Shown here piece by piece: positions 61,243-64,000 of a DNA stretch of 64,000 nt. Below the pieces are notes generated by a model. That model made no database searches. It was not told where the DNA came from and saw only the letters and a list, made by a program, of their open reading frames with translations. The translations under genes and the position numbers were made by a program. This stretch comes from Lysobacter dokdonensis DS-58 (GTDB lineage: Bacteria > Pseudomonadota > Gammaproteobacteria > Xanthomonadales > Xanthomonadaceae), in assembly GCF_000770795.1 (NCBI RefSeq), contig NZ_JRKJ01000009.1, positions 1 through 64,000 of the forward strand. The letters are read 5' to 3'. Within the stretch, counting starts at the first letter, position 1. Every line of letters begins with the position of its first letter.

Positions 61243-61268
61243 ACCCGCCGAAAGGCGGGTTTCTTTTT
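61243..61268 (+). terminator. Intrinsic terminator of rpmB-rpmG
   Basis: ACCCGCC (61243-61249), GAAA tetraloop, GGCGGGT (61254-61260), then TTCTTTTT. The same hairpin may also help end the convergent acs message, though without a T run on that side. Confidence 0.92.
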
Positions 61269-61277
61269 GCCCGCGCC

Positions 61278-63173
61278 TCACGCGCCGCGGCGGTTGCGCA
61301 CGAGCGAATCCACCACCGACGGATCGGCCAGCGTCGAGGTATCGCCCAGTTGGTCGGGGGCGTCTTCCGCGATCTTCCGCAGGATGCGCCGCATGATCTT
61401 CCCCGAGCGCGTTTTCGGCAGGCCCGGCGCCCACTGGAGATGATCGGGCGTCGCGATCGGCCCGATCTCGTGCCGCACGTGCGCGATCAATTCGGCGCGC
61501 AGCGCATCGGACTCGGCTTGCCCGGCGACGAGTGTCACGTAGGCGTAGATGCCCTGCCCCTTGATGTCGTGCGGGAATCCGACGACTGCGGCTTCGGCGA
61601 CCTTCGCGTGCGAGACCAGCGCGCTTTCGACTTCCGCCGTGCCGATGCGGTGGCCGCTGACGTTGATGACATCGTCGACGCGGCCCGTGATCCAGTAGTC
61701 GCCGTCGGCGTCGCGGCGGCAGCCGTCGCCGGTGAAGTACAGGCCGGGGTACGCGCGGAAGTAGGTGTCGATGAAACGCGCGTGGTCGCCGTAGACCGTG
61801 CGCATCTGCCCGGGCCAGGAATCCTTCAGCACGAGATTGCCCGCGGCTTCGCCCTGCAGTTCCTTGCCGTCCGCATCCACCAACGCGGGGCGCACGCCAA
61901 AGAAGGGCTTCATCGCGCTGCCGGGCTTCGCTTCCATGCCGATGGGGGGCGCGATCAGGATGCCGCCGGTCTCCGTCTGCCACCACGTATCGACGACCGG
62001 GCAACGCGCATCGCCGACGACGTCGTGGTACCAGCGCCACGCTTCCGGATTGATCGGCTCACCGACGGTGCCGAGCAGGCGCAATGACTTGCGCGAGGCC
62101 GCGCGCACCGGTGCATCGCCTTCGCGCATCAACGCGCGGATCGCGGTCGGGGCGGTGTAGAAGATCGTGACCTGGTGTTTGTCGATGACGCGCCAGAAGC
62201 GCGAATGGTCCGGATGGTTCGGCACGCCCTCGAACACCACGGCCGTCGCGCCGTTCGCCAACGGCCCGTAGACGATGTAACTGTGCCCGGTGATCCAGCC
62301 GACGTCGGCCGTGCACCAGTAGATGTCGTCCTCGCGCAGGTCGAACACGCGTTCGTGCGTGAAGCTCGCGAACACCATGTAGCCGCCGGTGGTGTGCAGC
62401 ACGCCCTTCGGTTTGCCGGTCGAGCCGGAGGTGTAGAGGATGAAGAGCGGGTCTTCCGCGTTCATCGGTTCGGGGTCGCACGTGTCCGGTTGCCCGGCCA
62501 CGACCGCATCGACCCAGCGGTCGCGCGGCATCTGCATCGCCACCGCCGCGCCGGTGTGGCGCACGACGAGGACCGTCTCGACCGAGTTGGTGCCGGGGAG
62601 CGCGAGCGCGGCATCGACGTTCGCCTTCAGCCCGATGCGCTTGCCGCCGCGCATGCCTTCGTCGGCGGTGATGATCAGCTTGCTGCGGCAGTCGGCGATG
62701 CGGTCGGCGATCGACTGCGGCGCAAAGCCGCCGAACACCACCGAGTGGATCGCGCCGATGCGCGCGCAGGCGAGCATCGCGACGACCGCGTCCACGATCA
62801 TCGGCAGGTAGATCGTGATGCGGTCGCCCTTGCGCACGCCGAGGTTGCGCAGCGCATTGGCCAGGCGGCACGTGCGCGCGTGCAATTCGCGATAGGTGAC
62901 GTGTCGCGCTTCGCCGTTCGGATCGTCGGGCTCGAAGATCAATGCGGTGCGATCGCCGCGCGCCGGCAGGTGCCGATCCAGGCAGTTCACGCTCGCGTTG
63001 AGCACGCCGTCGGCGTACCAGCGGATGCGGAAGTCGTCGGCGTGGAAGCTGACATCGCGGATCTGCGTCGGCGGCTGCATCCAGTCGATGCGCTGCGCGA
63101 TGCGCTGCCAATAGCCTTCCGGATCACGCAACGCGTCGGCGTATTCGCGTGCGTAGTCGGTCGTGTCGGTCAT
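61278..63173 (-). CDS. acs: Acetyl-CoA synthetase
   Basis: The 631-residue ANL enzyme activates acetate through acetyl-AMP to acetyl-CoA. Motifs are '[20 protein letters not shown]', '[16 protein letters not shown]', '[23 protein letters not shown]' and the C-terminal Lys in '[14 protein letters not shown]', the residue acetylated in reversible control of Acs. Length matches the family (about 650). It enables growth on acetate and rescue of overflow acetate. It converges on rpmG. No acetyltransferase or deacetylase gene is nearby. Confidence 0.95.
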   Translation of the reverse strand: MTDTTDYAREYADALRDPEGYWQRIAQRIDWMQPPTQIRDVSFHADDFRIRWYADGVLNASVNCLDRHLPARGDRTALIFEPDDPNGEARHVTYRELHARTCRLANALRNLGVRKGDRITIYLPMIVDAVVAMLACARIGAIHSVVFGGFAPQSIADRIADCRSKLIITADEGMRGGKRIGLKANVDAALALPGTNSVETVLVVRHTGAAVAMQMPRDRWVDAVVAGQPDTCDPEPMNAEDPLFILYTSGSTGKPKGVLHTTGGYMVFASFTHERVFDLREDDIYWCTADVGWITGHSYIVYGPLANGATAVVFEGVPNHPDHSRFWRVIDKHQVTIFYTAPTAIRALMREGDAPVRAASRKSLRLLGTVGEPINPEAWRWYHDVVGDARCPVVDTWWQTETGGILIAPPIGMEAKPGSAMKPFFGVRPALVDADGKELQGEAAGNLVLKDSWPGQMRTVYGDHARFIDTYFRAYPGLYFTGDGCRRDADGDYWITGRVDDVINVSGHRIGTAEVESALVSHAKVAEAAVVGFPHDIKGQGIYAYVTLVAGQAESDALRAELIAHVRHEIGPIATPDHLQWAPGLPKTRSGKIMRRILRKIAEDAPDQLGDTSTLADPSVVDSLVRNRRGA

Positions 63174-63211
63174 GCGGGCAAACCCGGCGACGTGGAGCGA
63201 TCAGTGTGCCT

Positions 63212-63565
63212 TCAACGCGGCGGTGCGGCGAGTTCGGCCGCGCTCAGCGTGCCGTCATGGTTCTTGTCCTGGCGGCGGAAGGCGTCGGCCAGCCGCGCCC
63301 GGTGCGCCTCGCGCGTCAGCGGCTTGCCACGGCCGCCGGGTTGTTCCGCGGGCGCGAGCGTGCCGTCGTGGTCGGCGTCCATCGCATCGAAGGCGTAGCT
63401 CAGCCAGTCCTGGTATTCGACCAGGGAGACGCGGCCGTCGCCATCGGCGTCCATGCGCGCGAGGTATTCGCTGGTCGCCACGACCTGCGCGAACGCGGCC
63501 GGCGCCATCAGGCAGGCAAAGAAAAACCCCGCACGGAGCCGTGCGGGGTTTCGTCGAACGAGCAT
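63212..63565 (-). CDS. Exported EF-hand protein with a terminator inside its signal-peptide codons
   Basis: From ATG 63565 the protein has 117 residues: a signal peptide ('RAGFFFACLMAPAAFA') and three EF-hand calcium loops, D-A-D-G-D-G-R, D-A-D-H-D-G-T and D-K-N-H-D-G-T. It is probably a periplasmic calcium-binding protein. An in-frame ATG at 63577 overlaps the desaturase stop (TGATG). Oddly, the hairpin and T run of an intrinsic terminator (63521-63550) lie within codons 6-15, so the start is not certain. The downstream ATG 63508 would avoid the terminator but would delete the signal peptide. Confidence 0.75.
   Translation of the reverse strand: MLVRRNPARLRAGFFFACLMAPAAFAQVVATSEYLARMDADGDGRVSLVEYQDWLSYAFDAMDADHDGTLAPAEQPGGRGKPLTREAHRARLADAFRRQDKNHDGTLSAAELAAPPR
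63521..63550 (-). terminator. Intrinsic terminator of the desaturase gene, inside the EF-hand reading frame
   Basis: AACCCCGCAC (63525-63534) and GTGCGGGGTT (63541-63550) form a ten-pair stem. TTTTTCTTT follows on the minus strand. It lies 27 bp past the desaturase stop. Confidence 0.85.
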
Positions 63566-63576
63566 GCGTGCGTGCA

Positions 63577-64000
63577 TCAGGCCTGCAGCTGGTAGCCCTT
63601 CAGGCGCGCCGAGAAGTCCTGCAGCGCGCGGATGCCGCTGGCTTCGGCGTCCTTGCACCACTGCTGCAGGTTCTGCAGCGTGGCCGAGGCATCGTTGCCG
63701 CGCGCTTCGAGCACGGCCGCAAGGCGGGCGCGATGTTCGACCAGCGCACGGATGCGCGGACGCGAGGCGACCCAGTCCTGCAACTGCTGGCGGGCATCGG
63801 GCTTCAGCCAGCGGCCGTCGTCGTTGAGGCCCTTGCGCAGCGCGCGCGGGAGCATGGCGCGCAGCTTGGCGCCGGTGGCCTGCGCTTCTTCGGCGAGCGC
63901 CGGCTTGAGCACGTTGCGCTGGAAGTCGGTCATCGCCTGGAAGCGATGCGCCAGCAGCGCCTTGATGGTCTCGGTATCCGGCACGTTGATGTTCGGGCGC
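63577..64000 (-). CDS. Acyl-CoA desaturase (DesA type), C-terminal part cut by window edge
   Basis: The frame stays open to the right edge, and about 141 residues are visible. They contain no catalytic His boxes but match the helical C-terminal region of DesA-type aerobic fatty acid desaturases: 'IKALLAHRFQAMTDFQRNVL' early and the closing 'WCKDAEASGIRALQDFSARLKGY', a strongly conserved ending in that family. The enzyme introduces a double bond into membrane fatty acids. The visible GTG (63984) is internal, not a start. Transposase and phasin alternatives fit less well. Confidence 0.75.
   Translation of the reverse strand, partial: RPNINVPDTETIKALLAHRFQAMTDFQRNVLKPALAEEAQATGAKLRAMLPRALRKGLNDDGRWLKPDARQQLQDWVASRPRIRALVEHRARLAAVLEARGNDASATLQNLQQWCKDAEASGIRALQDFSARLKGYQLQA

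Noticed and set aside
63577-64000. Fragment of a transposase or a phasin
   Set aside because: The Ala-Glu-Ala-Ser-Gly-Ile ending and preceding helices match the C-terminus of DesA-type desaturases; no inverted repeats or IS ends are present.

Overview
The window is very GC-rich, densely coded and read in both directions. Its content points to a Xanthomonadaceae (Lysobacteraceae) chromosome, most likely Lysobacter or a close relative. The evidence is a xanthomonadin-type aryl polyene pigment locus with a XanB2-type chorismatase next to aroE, a bphO-bphP pair, an sX13-like small RNA behind polA, and frequent TTG/GTG starts and ATGA/GTGA/TTGA overlaps. There is no sign of phage, insertion sequence, CRISPR, tRNA or rRNA.

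Layout. 1-3.5 kb: end of hemD, then hemX, hemY and hemF. 3.5-10.6 kb: a DUF421 membrane protein, an sX13-like sRNA, polA, a DUF2782 lipoprotein, a small unknown gene, uvrD and a YqhA-type membrane protein. 10.6-15.4 kb: a phytochrome lacking its kinase with its heme oxygenase, and a secreted dipeptidyl peptidase IV. 15.5-22.5 kb: a 1,900-residue alpha-2-macroglobulin with an intact thioester motif, a YdcF-like protein and a small exported protein. 22.7-37.3 kb: the aryl polyene cluster, in three transcription blocks. 37.3-41.9 kb: a small membrane protein, a two-gene secreted PA-domain metallopeptidase unit, hemB and aroE. 41.9-49.1 kb: a seven-gene MoxR/DUF58/DUF4129/SpoIIM/RDD membrane operon. 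49.1-54 kb: gamma carbonic anhydrase, an aldehyde dehydrogenase, a cysteine synthase-glutaredoxin fusion, exonuclease III and a GlsB-type protein. 54-56 kb: an aryl-AMP ligase and a phosphopantetheinyl transferase that look like the priming half of the pigment pathway. 56-58.5 kb: rsmG, parA, parB. 58.6-60.7 kb: a three-gene unit that looks like a lipid-linked galacturonate donor pathway. 60.8-64 kb: rpmB-rpmG, acs, an EF-hand protein and the end of an acyl-CoA desaturase.

How the genes fit together. The pigment pathway can be followed almost end to end. AroE feeds the shikimate pathway and XanB2 makes hydroxybenzoate from chorismate. The AMP ligase activates the aryl starter and the PPTase arms the ACP. 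A ketosynthase with a half-length partner, a ketoreductase and two hot-dog dehydratases build the polyene. Two flavin enzymes with the halogenase WxWxIP motif may brominate it. A glycosyltransferase and an LpxL-like acyltransferase decorate it, and an MMPL pump with a LolA-like protein takes it to the outer membrane. Heme metabolism is a second thread: hemB, hemD, hemX, hemY, hemF and the heme oxygenase that makes biliverdin for the phytochrome.

Regulatory signals are readable. At least five genes (polA, uvrD, hemF, the aldehyde dehydrogenase and the carbonic anhydrase) carry a TANNNT box six or seven bases before ATG, the signature of leaderless transcripts; hemB and perhaps rsmG are close variants. 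Several other genes have GGGG-containing ribosome binding sites, which would suit pairing with the C-rich loops of the sX13-like RNA.
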